Shown here piece by piece: positions 53,626-61,382 of a DNA stretch of 64,000 nt. This DNA comes from Arthrobacter sp. efr-133-TYG-118. GTDB lineage: Bacteria; Actinomycetota; Actinomycetes; Actinomycetales; Micrococcaceae. The stretch covers positions 1 to 64,000 of the forward strand of contig NZ_JARVRH010000027.1 in the NCBI RefSeq assembly GCF_030209755.1, in the 5' to 3' direction. The translations under genes were made by a program, and so were the position numbers. A model generated the notes under the pieces. It was not told the origin of the DNA, did no database searches, and saw only the letters and a program-made list of their open reading frames with translations. Positions within the stretch are counted from its first letter, which is position 1. Each line of letters starts with the position of its first letter.

Positions 53626-54300
53626 TCAGCGGGCTTGGAAGCCCAGGCCTGATCCGGATCGTGCCAGGATGTGGCCCCGGCTCCCGCTGAGCCGGAACCA
53701 ACGGCCGTTGCGGAAGAGCCGGTGTTCGCCGTCGCCAAGGAAACCGAGCGCCAAGGCCGCGAACGCCGCGCCCGCGGGCACGCCGTCGAGTCCCGGAATC
53801 TGCCGGCCCCACACCGCGGCCCTGGCATTGTTGACGATCAACGCGCCGGGCTGATCCGGAACAATCCCGGCCACCTCGGCGATGCCTGCATTCGCGACAG
53901 ACTTGAGTTCGGCGTCGGGCACTGAACCCAGCGGTTCCCAGCCGCTGCGGGGCGCCCCGACTCCGGCCCACGATTCGGAAACGGTCGACGGCGGGATCGG
54001 AAGCTCGACGTCGTCGGCACCGGAACGCGCCAAGCGGTCCAGGACCGAGGACAGGGTTACAGTGACGTCCGCGTGCGCGTCATTGGCAAGGGCGATGGTC
54101 CGAAGCCCGAGAATGGTGGGGGTCGCTTCGCCCAGGAGGCGCGGCCTCAGGACGCACACGTACGCAGCCAGGACGCGTCCGGACGCCTGCAGCCGAATGG
54201 CGCCATCGTCGATGCTCTTGGCACGCGTGACATAAGTGCGGAGATCCGCCAGATCACGGGGATCGACGAAATGGAAGGACTGGGTCAATACATCGGACAC
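53626..54300 (-). CDS. Conserved hypothetical protein
   Basis: From GTG 54300 the 224-residue product begins VSDVLTQSFHFVDPRDLADLRTYVTRAKSIDDGAIRLQ and has no transmembrane segment or signal peptide. Later features include SGRVLAAYVCVLRPRLLGE, then LPIPPSTVSESWAGVGAPRSGWEPLG and a C-terminal HRLFRNGRWFRLSGSRGHIL. The pattern suggests a soluble actinobacterial protein of unknown function. The upstream extension of the frame to 54600 lies over the divergent tesB gene and is rejected. It shares a divergent promoter region of about 60 bp with tesB. Confidence 0.75.
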   Translation of the reverse strand: MSDVLTQSFHFVDPRDLADLRTYVTRAKSIDDGAIRLQASGRVLAAYVCVLRPRLLGEATPTILGLRTIALANDAHADVTVTLSSVLDRLARSGADDVELPIPPSTVSESWAGVGAPRSGWEPLGSVPDAELKSVANAGIAEVAGIVPDQPGALIVNNARAAVWGRQIPGLDGVPAGAAFAALALGFLGDGEHRLFRNGRWFRLSGSRGHILARSGSGLGFQAR

Positions 54301-54363
54301 ATCATCGACTCTACCGGCATGTCCGCGGTTGAGAGGGGTCAGGGGTGCGTCTAGAGTCGAACC

Positions 54364-55272
54364 ATGACTGACGCGCGCGCCGGCCTGGAACATCAGGTCG
54401 CCCTTGAGGACCCCACATCCACCCTCATCGACCTGTTGTCCTTGGCCGACTTCGACGGCGCGAGGACAGCCGAGGACATCTTCCTCGGGCCGTCCCAGAA
54501 ACAGCCACGCCACCGCGTGTTCGGCGGGCAGGTGCTCGCCCAGTCGCTCGTGGCCGGCATCCGCACGGTCGAGGATGACCGAACCGTCCATTCCATGCAT
54601 GGCTATTTCCTTCGTCCGGGCGACGCCAACCAGCCCATCACTTTCAGCGTTGAACGGCTTCGTGACGGACGCTCGTTCTCAGCCCGGCGAGTCCACGCCT
54701 ACCAGGAAGGCCAACCGATCCTGTCGATGATCGCTTCCTTCCAGACCGAAGCCGAGGGCGTGGAGCACCAGTCCTCCATGCCGGCCGGAATCCCGGACCC
54801 CGAATCACTGCCGAGCACGGCGGAACTGCTGCAGAAGTACGACCATCCGCTCGCCCGCCACATGTCCTTCGAGCGGCCCTTCGATGTCCGCCACGTCGAT
54901 CCCGCAATCTATGTGGAGGCGCCGAAGGACCGGGTAGCCAGCAATGCGGTCTGGATGAAGACCTTCGGCCCGATGCCGGACGATCCCAACCTTCATCTGG
55001 CCGCCCTGGCGTACGCAAGCGACTACACCATCCTGGAATCGGTGCTGCGCAAGAACGGATTGAGCTGGATGACGCCAGGCATGAGCGTCGCGAGCCTTGA
55101 CCACGCCATGTGGTGGCATCGCCCCGTCCGCGTGGACGAGTGGCTGCTCTACGTGCAGGAGTCCCCCAGCGCCCAAGGCGCCCGCGGACTGGCCACCGGC
55201 AAGATCTTCAGCCGCAATGGCCGGCACGTCGCCACGGTGGCGCAAGAGGGCATGCTCCGGATCCCGTCGTAG
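54364..55272 (+). CDS. tesB: Acyl-CoA thioesterase II
   Basis: Hydrolyses medium- and long-chain acyl-CoA in the cytoplasm. Double hotdog fold: first half with RHRVFGGQVLAQSLVAG and SMHGYFLRPGDANQPITF, then SFSARRVHAYQEGQPILSMIASFQ. The second half has LAALAYASDYTILESVLRKNGL, MSVASLDHAMWWHRPVRVDEWLLY and GARGLATGKIFSRNGRHVATVAQEGMLR. The Asp/Thr/Gln catalytic positions of TesB appear to be kept. The 302-aa length is normal. Confidence 0.95.
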   Translation: MTDARAGLEHQVALEDPTSTLIDLLSLADFDGARTAEDIFLGPSQKQPRHRVFGGQVLAQSLVAGIRTVEDDRTVHSMHGYFLRPGDANQPITFSVERLRDGRSFSARRVHAYQEGQPILSMIASFQTEAEGVEHQSSMPAGIPDPESLPSTAELLQKYDHPLARHMSFERPFDVRHVDPAIYVEAPKDRVASNAVWMKTFGPMPDDPNLHLAALAYASDYTILESVLRKNGLSWMTPGMSVASLDHAMWWHRPVRVDEWLLYVQESPSAQGARGLATGKIFSRNGRHVATVAQEGMLRIPS

Positions 55273-55304
55273 CTGCCGCAACGCCGCCAGGATCATCGAA
55301 GCAA

Positions 55305-55348
55305 AGAAGACCGGCGCCCCGGAGAAATATCCAGGGCGCCGGCCTTCT
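55305..55348. terminator. Bidirectional terminator between tesB and ettA
   Basis: AGAAGACCGGCGCCC (55305-55319) pairs with GGGCGCCGGCCTTCT (55334-55348) in 14 of 15 positions, between two convergent genes. Confidence 0.8.
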
Positions 55349-55362
55349 GTGGAGCAATTCGC

Positions 55363-57045
55363 TTAGTCGCGGGTCAGCTTGCGGTGCGTGACGCGGTGCG
55401 GCTTGGCAGCGTCCGCACCGAGGCGCTCCACTTTGTTCTCCTCGTAGGACTCGAAGTTACCCTCGAACCAGTACCACTTCGACGGGTTCTCCTCGTCGCC
55501 TTCGTAGGCCAGGATGTGGGTGGCAACCCGGTCGAGGAACCACCGGTCGTGCGAGACCACTACGGCGCAGCCGGGGAACTCGAGCAAGGCGTTCTCAAGA
55601 CTGCTGAGGGTTTCGACGTCGAGGTCGTTGGTGGGCTCGTCAAGAAGCAGGAGGTTTCCGCCCTGCTTGAGGGTCAGTGCCAGGTTCAGGCGGTTACGCT
55701 CACCACCGGAGAGCACCCCGGCCTTCTTCTGCTGGTCCGGCCCCTTGAAGCCGAAGGCCGCGACGTAGGCGCGGGACGGCATTTCAACATGGCCGACCTG
55801 GATGAAGTCCAGACCGTCTGAAACGACCTCCCACAGGGTCTTGTTGGGGTCGATGCCGCCACGGCTCTGATCTGCGTAGGAGATCTTGACCGAGTCACCG
55901 ATCTTGAGGTCGCCACCGTCGAGCGGTTCCAGCCCGACGATGGTCTTGAACAAGGTGGTCTTGCCGACGCCGTTAGGACCGATGACGCCGACAATGCCGT
56001 TACGGGGCAGCGTGAACGAAAGCCCGTCGATCAGGGTCCGGTCCTCGAAGCCCTTCTGCAGGTTCTTCGCTTCCAGAACCAGGCCACCTAGACGCGGTCC
56101 CGGCGGAATCTGGATTTCCTCGAAGTCGAGCTTCCTGGTGCGGTCAGCCTCGGCCGCCATTTCCTCGTACCGGGCCAGACGAGCCTTCGACTTGGTCTGG
56201 CGGCCCTTGGCGTTGGAGCGGACCCATTCAAGTTCCTCGGTGAGGCGCTTGGCCTGCTTGGCGTCCTTCTTGCCCTGGATTTCAAGGCGGGCGCGCTTCT
56301 TCTCCAAGTACGTGGAGTAATTGCCTTCATAGGGGTAAAGGCGGCCGCGGTCCACTTCACAGATCCACTCGGCGACGTGGTCCAGGAAGTAGCGGTCGTG
56401 AGTGATGGCGAGGACGGCACCGGGGTAGGAAGAGAGGTGCTGCTCCAGCCACAGGACACTTTCGGCATCCAAGTGGTTGGTGGGCTCGTCAAGGAGCAAG
56501 AGATCAGGCTTCTGCAGCAGGAGCTTGCAGAGCGCTACGCGCCGGCGCTCACCACCGGACAGGACAGTCACGTCGGAGTCACCCGGCGGGCAGCGGAGTG
56601 CGTCCATGGCCTGCTCGAGCTGGGAATCGATGTCCCACGCATCCGCAGCGTCGATGGCTTCCTGAAGGTGGCCCATTTCCTCCAGCAGGGTGTCGTAGTC
56701 GGCGTCCGGGTTGGCCATTTCCTCGGAGATCGCGTTAAAGCGCTGGATCTTCGAGTAGATCTCGCCCACGCCTTCCTGGACGTTGCCCAGGACGGTCTTT
56801 TCCTCGTTCAGGGGCGGCTCCTGCAGGAGGATGCCCACGGAGTAGCCGGGGCTGAGGCGGGCTTCGCCGTTCGACGGTGTGTCGATACCAGCCATGATCT
56901 TCAGGATCGTGGATTTGCCGGCTCCGTTCGGGCCAACGACGCCGATCTTCGCGCCAGGGAAGAACGACATGCTGACATCGTCCAGGATTAGTTTTTCGCC
57001 AACGGCCTTGCGAGCCTTGGTCATCGTATAAATGAATTCCGCCAT
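55363..57045 (-). CDS. ettA: ABC-F ATPase, energy-dependent translational throttle protein EttA
   Basis: A cytoplasmic ribosome-binding ATPase with no membrane part. Two ABC domains: Walker A GPNGAGKST (about 40) and GPNGVGKTT (about 360), signatures LSGGERRRVALC and LSGGERNRLNLAL, and Walker B LLLDEPTNHLD and LLLDEPTNDLD. The arm and linker typical of EttA lie between (about 95-130 and 245-300). The 560-aa length matches EttA. The start is ATG 57045 (MAEFIYTMTKARKAVGEK); the frame continues upstream to 57672 only as antisense of a lipoprotein gene. Confidence 0.96.
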   Translation of the reverse strand: MAEFIYTMTKARKAVGEKLILDDVSMSFFPGAKIGVVGPNGAGKSTILKIMAGIDTPSNGEARLSPGYSVGILLQEPPLNEEKTVLGNVQEGVGEIYSKIQRFNAISEEMANPDADYDTLLEEMGHLQEAIDAADAWDIDSQLEQAMDALRCPPGDSDVTVLSGGERRRVALCKLLLQKPDLLLLDEPTNHLDAESVLWLEQHLSSYPGAVLAITHDRYFLDHVAEWICEVDRGRLYPYEGNYSTYLEKKRARLEIQGKKDAKQAKRLTEELEWVRSNAKGRQTKSKARLARYEEMAAEADRTRKLDFEEIQIPPGPRLGGLVLEAKNLQKGFEDRTLIDGLSFTLPRNGIVGVIGPNGVGKTTLFKTIVGLEPLDGGDLKIGDSVKISYADQSRGGIDPNKTLWEVVSDGLDFIQVGHVEMPSRAYVAAFGFKGPDQQKKAGVLSGGERNRLNLALTLKQGGNLLLLDEPTNDLDVETLSSLENALLEFPGCAVVVSHDRWFLDRVATHILAYEGDEENPSKWYWFEGNFESYEENKVERLGADAAKPHRVTHRKLTRD

Positions 57046-57092
57046 GCCGTTAAATCTAATGGGTGGCAAGGCATAACTCACATTCGGCCCTG

Positions 57093-57629
57093 CTAGCGGG
57101 AATCCCCGACGAAGCATTTGCCGCTGGCCAACACCGGCAACACCGTCACGGAAACCTGGCCGGCCCTGATCTCGCCCATGACGCAGTCCTTGTCCAGTCT
57201 GGCCGCGGCCTCGATGGCGTCGACATCCAGCCCCGTTGGCGTCTTGCTCGCGGACACCTCGACAGCAGGGGCCGGAATGCCGGCCGATACGAGTTGCGAT
57301 CGCAGGTCGTCTTGTGCCGGTTTCGGGGTTGCGGCGGCAATGGTCTTCAGGACGGACTCCATGGTCTGCTTCAGTGCGGCAGTGCCCGGGCTGAGCGAAG
57401 CGGATGCCGATGCCGATGAGTTTCCAGCACTCGGGGTGACAGCGGGAGCGGCAGTGGCTGTGCTCGACGGGGCAGGCGATGAGACCGCCATGCTTCCTGA
57501 CACAACAGGAGCAGGCGCCGTGCAGCCGGCCACCAGCCCGGTCACGACTAACGGTACTGCAAGCAGCAAACCCGGGCTTCCGGCCGCGTGGCGGCGTCCT
57601 GATCGTTTTCGCGGCGTTCCCCTGCTCAT
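57093..57629 (-). CDS. Putative lipoprotein
   Basis: The product has a basic start (MSRGTPRKRSGRRHAAG), a hydrophobic stretch and a lipobox LVAGC at about residues 31-35. A Ser/Ala/Thr-rich linker (about 36-85) and a small soluble domain with two cysteines (DKDCVMGEIRAGQVSVTVLPVLASGKCF) follow. A DUF6993-like domain is likely but not certain. It lies upstream of ettA on the same strand, 47 nt away. Confidence 0.75.
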   Translation of the reverse strand: MSRGTPRKRSGRRHAAGSPGLLLAVPLVVTGLVAGCTAPAPVVSGSMAVSSPAPSSTATAAPAVTPSAGNSSASASASLSPGTAALKQTMESVLKTIAAATPKPAQDDLRSQLVSAGIPAPAVEVSASKTPTGLDVDAIEAAARLDKDCVMGEIRAGQVSVTVLPVLASGKCFVGDSR

Positions 57630-57733
57630 CACCCGGCCATTCTGCCATGCGGCGCACTAACCGCTGCGCCACACGGCATCCGCAGATGTCCGTGGCATCC
57701 CTGTTTCAGGCGCCGGCGTCATTTCAGGCCGCA

Positions 57734-58300
57734 TCATTTCAGAGCATCCACGAGTTCTCCGGTGTGAGTATCAACGAGAACCGACTCATCGCTTTCTCCG
57801 GCCGGAAGGATAGCTTCCCGCTCGGCTGCGGCACTGCCGTCTTCGTCGTCGTGCGGGCCGTCTTCACCATCTTCCTCGTCCGAGGGCCACGGGTTCTCCG
57901 GCTCCGCCTCAGCGGCCAGGGGCGTGCTTTGCGGGCCGGTGCTACCAGTGGTCCGGATGAAATTCGCCGAGCCCCACATGAGGTCGTGCCCCACCGACTC
58001 GGCGACGATTTCGGCAACGTGGTAGATCTTGCCGTCGTGTTCCCATTGCCTCAACTTGAGTTTCCCGACCACGATGACCCGCTGGCCCTTCTTGACGCTG
58101 CATCCGATGTTTCCCGCGAGATGCCTGAACGCCTGGACGCTGAACCAATTGGTGTTGCCATCCACCCAGGCATCGTTCGCGCGGTCGAACCTGCGGGCGG
58201 TGGAGCCCAGCCGGAACGAGGCCGTCCCCGTTCCGCCCGGGGTAGTCGAACTTTTGGGTTCCGTGGCAACGAATCCCCGGACAGTGATGATGTCGTTCAT
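57734..58300 (-). CDS. ssb: Single-stranded DNA-binding protein
   Basis: The OB-fold runs over residues 1-110: MNDIITVRGFVATEPKSS, then TASFRLGSTARRFDRANDAWVDGNTNWFSVQAFRHLAGNIGCSVKKGQRVIVVGKLKLRQWEHDGK. An acidic linker (PWPSDEEDGEDGPHDDEDG) follows. The C-terminus (GELVDALK) lacks the DDDIPF tip, so this is probably an accessory SSB rather than the main replication SSB. The 188-aa length is normal. Confidence 0.9.
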   Translation of the reverse strand: MNDIITVRGFVATEPKSSTTPGGTGTASFRLGSTARRFDRANDAWVDGNTNWFSVQAFRHLAGNIGCSVKKGQRVIVVGKLKLRQWEHDGKIYHVAEIVAESVGHDLMWGSANFIRTTGSTGPQSTPLAAEAEPENPWPSDEEDGEDGPHDDEDGSAAAEREAILPAGESDESVLVDTHTGELVDALK

Positions 58301-58518
58301 GGTCTTGTCCTAACGTGAGTTGAGCTGCTTGTCTGGCCCTTTCAGCTTCACGTGCCGCGCAAATCCGCGGCAGTATCCACTTCGCGTATGTGGATAGCCG
58401 GGCCCAATGCCCGCCTGTGGGGGGAGAGTCACGGTCGAAACCGAGCCGACTACACAGGCAGCCGCCGCAATGTAAACTCTTGATGGCGCCTCAACCACGT
58501 GCTGTGCGTGCGTCGCCT

Positions 58519-58591
58519 GCCTCGGTAGCTCAGAGGATAGAGCAGGAGCCTTCTAATCTCTTGGTCGGGGGTTCGATTCCCTCCCGGGGCA
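58519..58591 (+). tRNA. tRNA-Arg(TCT)
   Basis: The acceptor GCCTCGG pairs with CCGGGGC (one wobble), with discriminator A. The D arm contains AGCTCAGAGGATAGAGC. The anticodon loop CTTCTAA gives TCT; the closing 31-39 pair is a C-T mismatch. The T arm contains GGGTTCGATTCCC. No CCA is encoded (ACCC). Confidence 0.92.
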
Positions 58592-58594
58592 CCC

Positions 58595-58636
58595 AGAGCG
58601 GCTCTGAACTGCGGAAACGTAGTCCAGAGCCGCTCT
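58595..58636 (+). terminator. Terminator after tRNA-Arg
   Basis: AGAGCGGCTCTG (58595-58606) pairs with CAGAGCCGCTCT (58625-58636), followed by TCTCTT, 3 nt after the tRNA. From here to 58923 no gene was recognised. Confidence 0.8.
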
Positions 58637-58926
58637 TCTCTTAGCATCAGCGTCATCTGTGAACGTGAGCTGTTCCACGCTGGACTTCCAGCGATCTGGA
58701 CATCAACGACCCGGGGCTTGTTCGCGGTCAGGGTGTATCGCCTCTTGAGCTCGGCCAATATCGGCTGCGTTGGTTAACAACGGCAGCGCAAGAGGCTCAA
58801 AAGTCGGGTGTGGACCACTCGCGACGGTGTTTTACGAGCCAATCTAGTGTTTCGCTGAGGATCCGTTCCGCGCCGGACAAGCCGGACTACCACGACTGAG
58901 CACAGACAATCGACGACCTGAGATTG

Positions 58927-59184
58927 GTGAAGAACTTGGACGGACAACAATCGATCTGGGTCATTGCGGTGCTGGCGGGCGCGGCACTCGTAGCACTTGT
59001 TTTGATCTTCGGGCGGCGACCCCCGGCGCTCAAAAATCACAAACGGTTTGCCAAACACCGCGAACGCGACGCCGGAATCAGGCGGGCGGCCAAGCCGAAG
59101 GCGAGATCACGCAGCCGACCGGACGGGCTCGGGGCCGCCCCTCCGGACGGGGTCGACCTAATCACTGACCCCACGCAGCATTAG
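58927..59184 (+). CDS. Small single-pass membrane protein, unknown
   Basis: From GTG 58927 the 85-residue product has one transmembrane helix (about 8-30, IWVIAVLAGAALVALVLIF) and then a basic Arg/Lys/Pro-rich tail. No good ribosome binding site precedes the start; a TTG one codon earlier is an alternative. It ends 1 nt before the region where the GNAT gene must begin. Confidence 0.45.
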   Translation: MKNLDGQQSIWVIAVLAGAALVALVLIFGRRPPALKNHKRFAKHRERDAGIRRAAKPKARSRSRPDGLGAAPPDGVDLITDPTQH

Positions 59185-59194
59185 GTGACACGCC

Positions 59195-59758
59195 ATCACC
59201 GCGGGCCCCGCAAGCTGGCCGGATGTCGAAAGGCTCTTCGGCGTCCGTGGCGAGCCCTCGCGCTGTTGGTGCCGGTGGTTCGCCCTCACCGGTCAGGATT
59301 GGAAGACCACTCCCCCTGATGCGCGCAAGGAACAGCTCAAAGCCAAATTCAACGACGGCCCCGAACCCGGCGTCCTGGCGTTCCGGGGCGGCGAAGCGGT
59401 GGGCTGGTGCGCGGTGGAGCCGCGCCAGTGCTATCCGCGCATCGAACGATCCCAGGTCCTCAGAACCGCGGGAGCAGGTGCCCAGGAAGGCACGGGAGTT
59501 TGGTCGGTGAGCTGTTTCGTGGTTTCTCCTGGCCACCGCCGGAGCGGGGTGGCCGCCGCACTGCTGGAAGCCGCCGTCGGGCATGCCTTCGCGCACGGCG
59601 CCGAAATCGTGGAAGGCTACCCCGTGGATCCCTCGCTGCGGCCCAAGGCCGGTCCGGCCGATCTCTACCAGGGGACTGTGAAGTTGTTCGAGGCGGCTGG
59701 CTTCTTTACGGTTTCCACAGAGGTATCCGGAAGGGCGGTCATGCGCCTGCGGCGCTGA
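59195..59758 (+). CDS. GNAT family N-acetyltransferase, no canonical start codon
   Basis: An acetyl-CoA-dependent N-acetyltransferase; the substrate is unknown. Family-like sequence runs from AGPASWPDVERLFGVRGEPSRCWCRWFALTG through GWCAVEPRQCYPRIERSQVL to the acetyl-CoA loop VVSPGHRRSGVAAALLEAAVGHA and the C-terminal LFEAAGFFTVSTEVSGRAVMRL. In this frame there is no ATG, GTG or TTG between a TGA at 59186-59188 and a GTG at 59399, which would delete a third of the domain. An ATC at 59195 lies 6 nt after AGGTGA, so a rare ATC start or an upstream frameshift is suspected. I use the ATC position. Confidence 0.8.
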   Translation: MTAGPASWPDVERLFGVRGEPSRCWCRWFALTGQDWKTTPPDARKEQLKAKFNDGPEPGVLAFRGGEAVGWCAVEPRQCYPRIERSQVLRTAGAGAQEGTGVWSVSCFVVSPGHRRSGVAAALLEAAVGHAFAHGAEIVEGYPVDPSLRPKAGPADLYQGTVKLFEAAGFFTVSTEVSGRAVMRLRR

Positions 59759-59793
59759 TTCTCGAAACCCCGTACGCCGGAGAAACAACCCAG

Positions 59794-60555
59794 CTAAGGC
59801 AGTGTCAACACAACCGGGCCGTCTGCAGTGATCGCCACGGTGTGTTCGCTGTGCGCCGCACGGCGGCCGTTGGCGGAGCGCAGGGTCCACTGGTCGTCGT
59901 CGTGGTAGTAGTCGTCGCGGCCGCCCAGGATCAACATCGGCTCGATAGCGATCACCAGGCCCTCCACGAGCTTCACTCCACGGCCCGGCCGTCCGATGTT
60001 CGGCACGCTCGGCTCGGCGTGCATGGCCCGGCCAATGCCGTGCCCGCCATGATCTGCAAGGATCCCGTAGCCGCTGCGTTTGGCTTCTCCGCCAATGGCG
60101 TACGCAAGGTCGCCCATCTTGTTTCCGATCCTGGCGGCCTCGATTCCGCGGGCGAGGGCGGCGTCCGTGGCATCGATCAATTCCTGGTCCACCGGATCCA
60201 CAGTGCCCACAATGAAACTGACTGCCGCGTCCCCGCACCAACCCTCCACGAATGCCCCGCAATCGACGCTCAACAGATCGCCGTCCTGCAACACATATCC
60301 GTCCGGGATGCCGTGCACCACGGCGTCGTTGACGCTCGTGCAAATGACCCCTGAAAAGGGCGTGGACGCCCACCGCGGACGGTAATTCAGGAACGCGGGC
60401 TTGGCTCCGGCGGCCCCCATGAAAGCGGCCGCCACCTCGTCCAGTTCCTTGAGGGACACTCCAACCCCGGCGTGCGTACGAACCTCCGAAAGCGTGTTGG
60501 CAACCACTCTCCCGGCTTCGCGCATGAGCGCAATCTCTTCTGGGGTCTTCACCAT
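59794..60555 (-). CDS. map: Methionine aminopeptidase, type I
   Basis: Removes the initiator methionine from nascent proteins with a dinuclear metal site. The ligands are readable: VDCGAFVEGWCGDAAVSF (two Asp), GHGIGRAMHAEPSVPN (His), IAIEPML (Glu) and SEHTVAIT (Glu). SGVICTSVNDAVVHGIPD carries the substrate His. The 253-aa length is normal. The start is ATG 60555 (MVKTPEEIALMREAG); a GTG two codons earlier (60561) has better spacing from GGAGG and may be the true start. Confidence 0.96.
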   Translation of the reverse strand: MVKTPEEIALMREAGRVVANTLSEVRTHAGVGVSLKELDEVAAAFMGAAGAKPAFLNYRPRWASTPFSGVICTSVNDAVVHGIPDGYVLQDGDLLSVDCGAFVEGWCGDAAVSFIVGTVDPVDQELIDATDAALARGIEAARIGNKMGDLAYAIGGEAKRSGYGILADHGGHGIGRAMHAEPSVPNIGRPGRGVKLVEGLVIAIEPMLILGGRDDYYHDDDQWTLRSANGRRAAHSEHTVAITADGPVVLTLP

Positions 60556-60697
60556 CGACACTGAGGCCTCCAAGCATGAGGAACCAGGGGCCGGACCGGC
60601 CGCCGGACGAACTCTTCCACCCACTCTATGGGCGCCGCCATCCCAGTCAACCTGGTAGCGGGTCCGCCCCGGCGCAGGAGTGTCCTAAAGTCGCGGT

Positions 60698-61375
60698 ATG
60701 GAACACCGCAGAATCGCCATCATCCGCGAACGCCTGCAGGCAGAGGCAGATCCGGACCGTGCGAAAGCGGCACAGGCGTACATGAAATCATCCATGCCTT
60801 ACCTCGGTGTCAGGGTCCCCGCAGTCCGCCGCATGGTCCTCGCGACCGCTAAGGAACTCCCCTTCGGGTCGCCTGCCGAACTTCGTGACGATGTCGGGCG
60901 GCTGTGGCGGGAAGCTACATGGCGGGAAGAACGCTACGCGGCCATCGATCTGACCTCGCTTAAGTCCGTGGCCAATGATCTGGAGATGTTGCCGCTGTAT
61001 GAGGAAATCATCCGGACAGGCGCATGGTGGGACTTTGTTGACGGCGTTTCCGACCGTATTGGCGTCCTTCTGCAACACCACCGGACCACGCTGACCCCGC
61101 TCTTGCGGGCATGGGCAAGCGACCCGGACTTCTGGATCCGTCGCGCTGCCATCACCTCCCAGCTCAAGGCAAAGACTGCCACGGACCAAGAACTTCTCGC
61201 CACGGCGCTTGACGCCAACCTGGCCGACAAGGAGTTCTTCATCAGGAAAGCAATCGGCTGGACCCTGCGGGAGTACGCCAAGACCGATCCTCAATGGGTA
61301 AGGAGCTATGTGGAAACCCGACAGGCCAGGCTGAGCCCGTTGTCCCTACGTGAAGCGATGAAACACCTCGGGTGA
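60698..61375 (+). CDS. DNA alkylation repair protein (AlkD-like HEAT-repeat family)
   Basis: The 225-residue all-helical product contains MPYLGVRVPAVRRMV, LWREATWREERYAAIDL, GAWWDFVDGVSDRIGVLL, DPDFWIRRAAITSQL and KEFFIRKAIGWTLREYAKTDP. These are the HEAT-like repeats and Trp/Asp residues of AlkD-type glycosylases, which remove alkylated bases. The protein is complete and the start ATG is at 60698. It is transcribed as a single gene convergent with mptB. Confidence 0.9.
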   Translation: MEHRRIAIIRERLQAEADPDRAKAAQAYMKSSMPYLGVRVPAVRRMVLATAKELPFGSPAELRDDVGRLWREATWREERYAAIDLTSLKSVANDLEMLPLYEEIIRTGAWWDFVDGVSDRIGVLLQHHRTTLTPLLRAWASDPDFWIRRAAITSQLKAKTATDQELLATALDANLADKEFFIRKAIGWTLREYAKTDPQWVRSYVETRQARLSPLSLREAMKHLG

Positions 61376-61382
61376 ATCCGGT

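Noticed and set aside
54301..54600. Upstream extension of the hypothetical protein opposite tesB
   Set aside because: It runs antisense through tesB; conserved-looking sequence begins at the GTG at 54300.
57046..57672. N-terminal extension of the EttA open frame
   Set aside because: EttA begins MAEFIYTM at 57045; the extension is the shadow of a lipoprotein gene and is not conserved.
58450..58758. Minus-strand frame containing APGGNRTPDQEIRRLL
   Set aside because: This is the familiar false protein produced by reading across a tRNA gene (tRNA-Arg) on the wrong strand.
59223..59510. 95-aa plus-strand frame starting MSKGSSASVASPRAV
   Set aside because: It overlaps the GNAT coding frame and has no family features; the acetyltransferase frame is clearly the real one.
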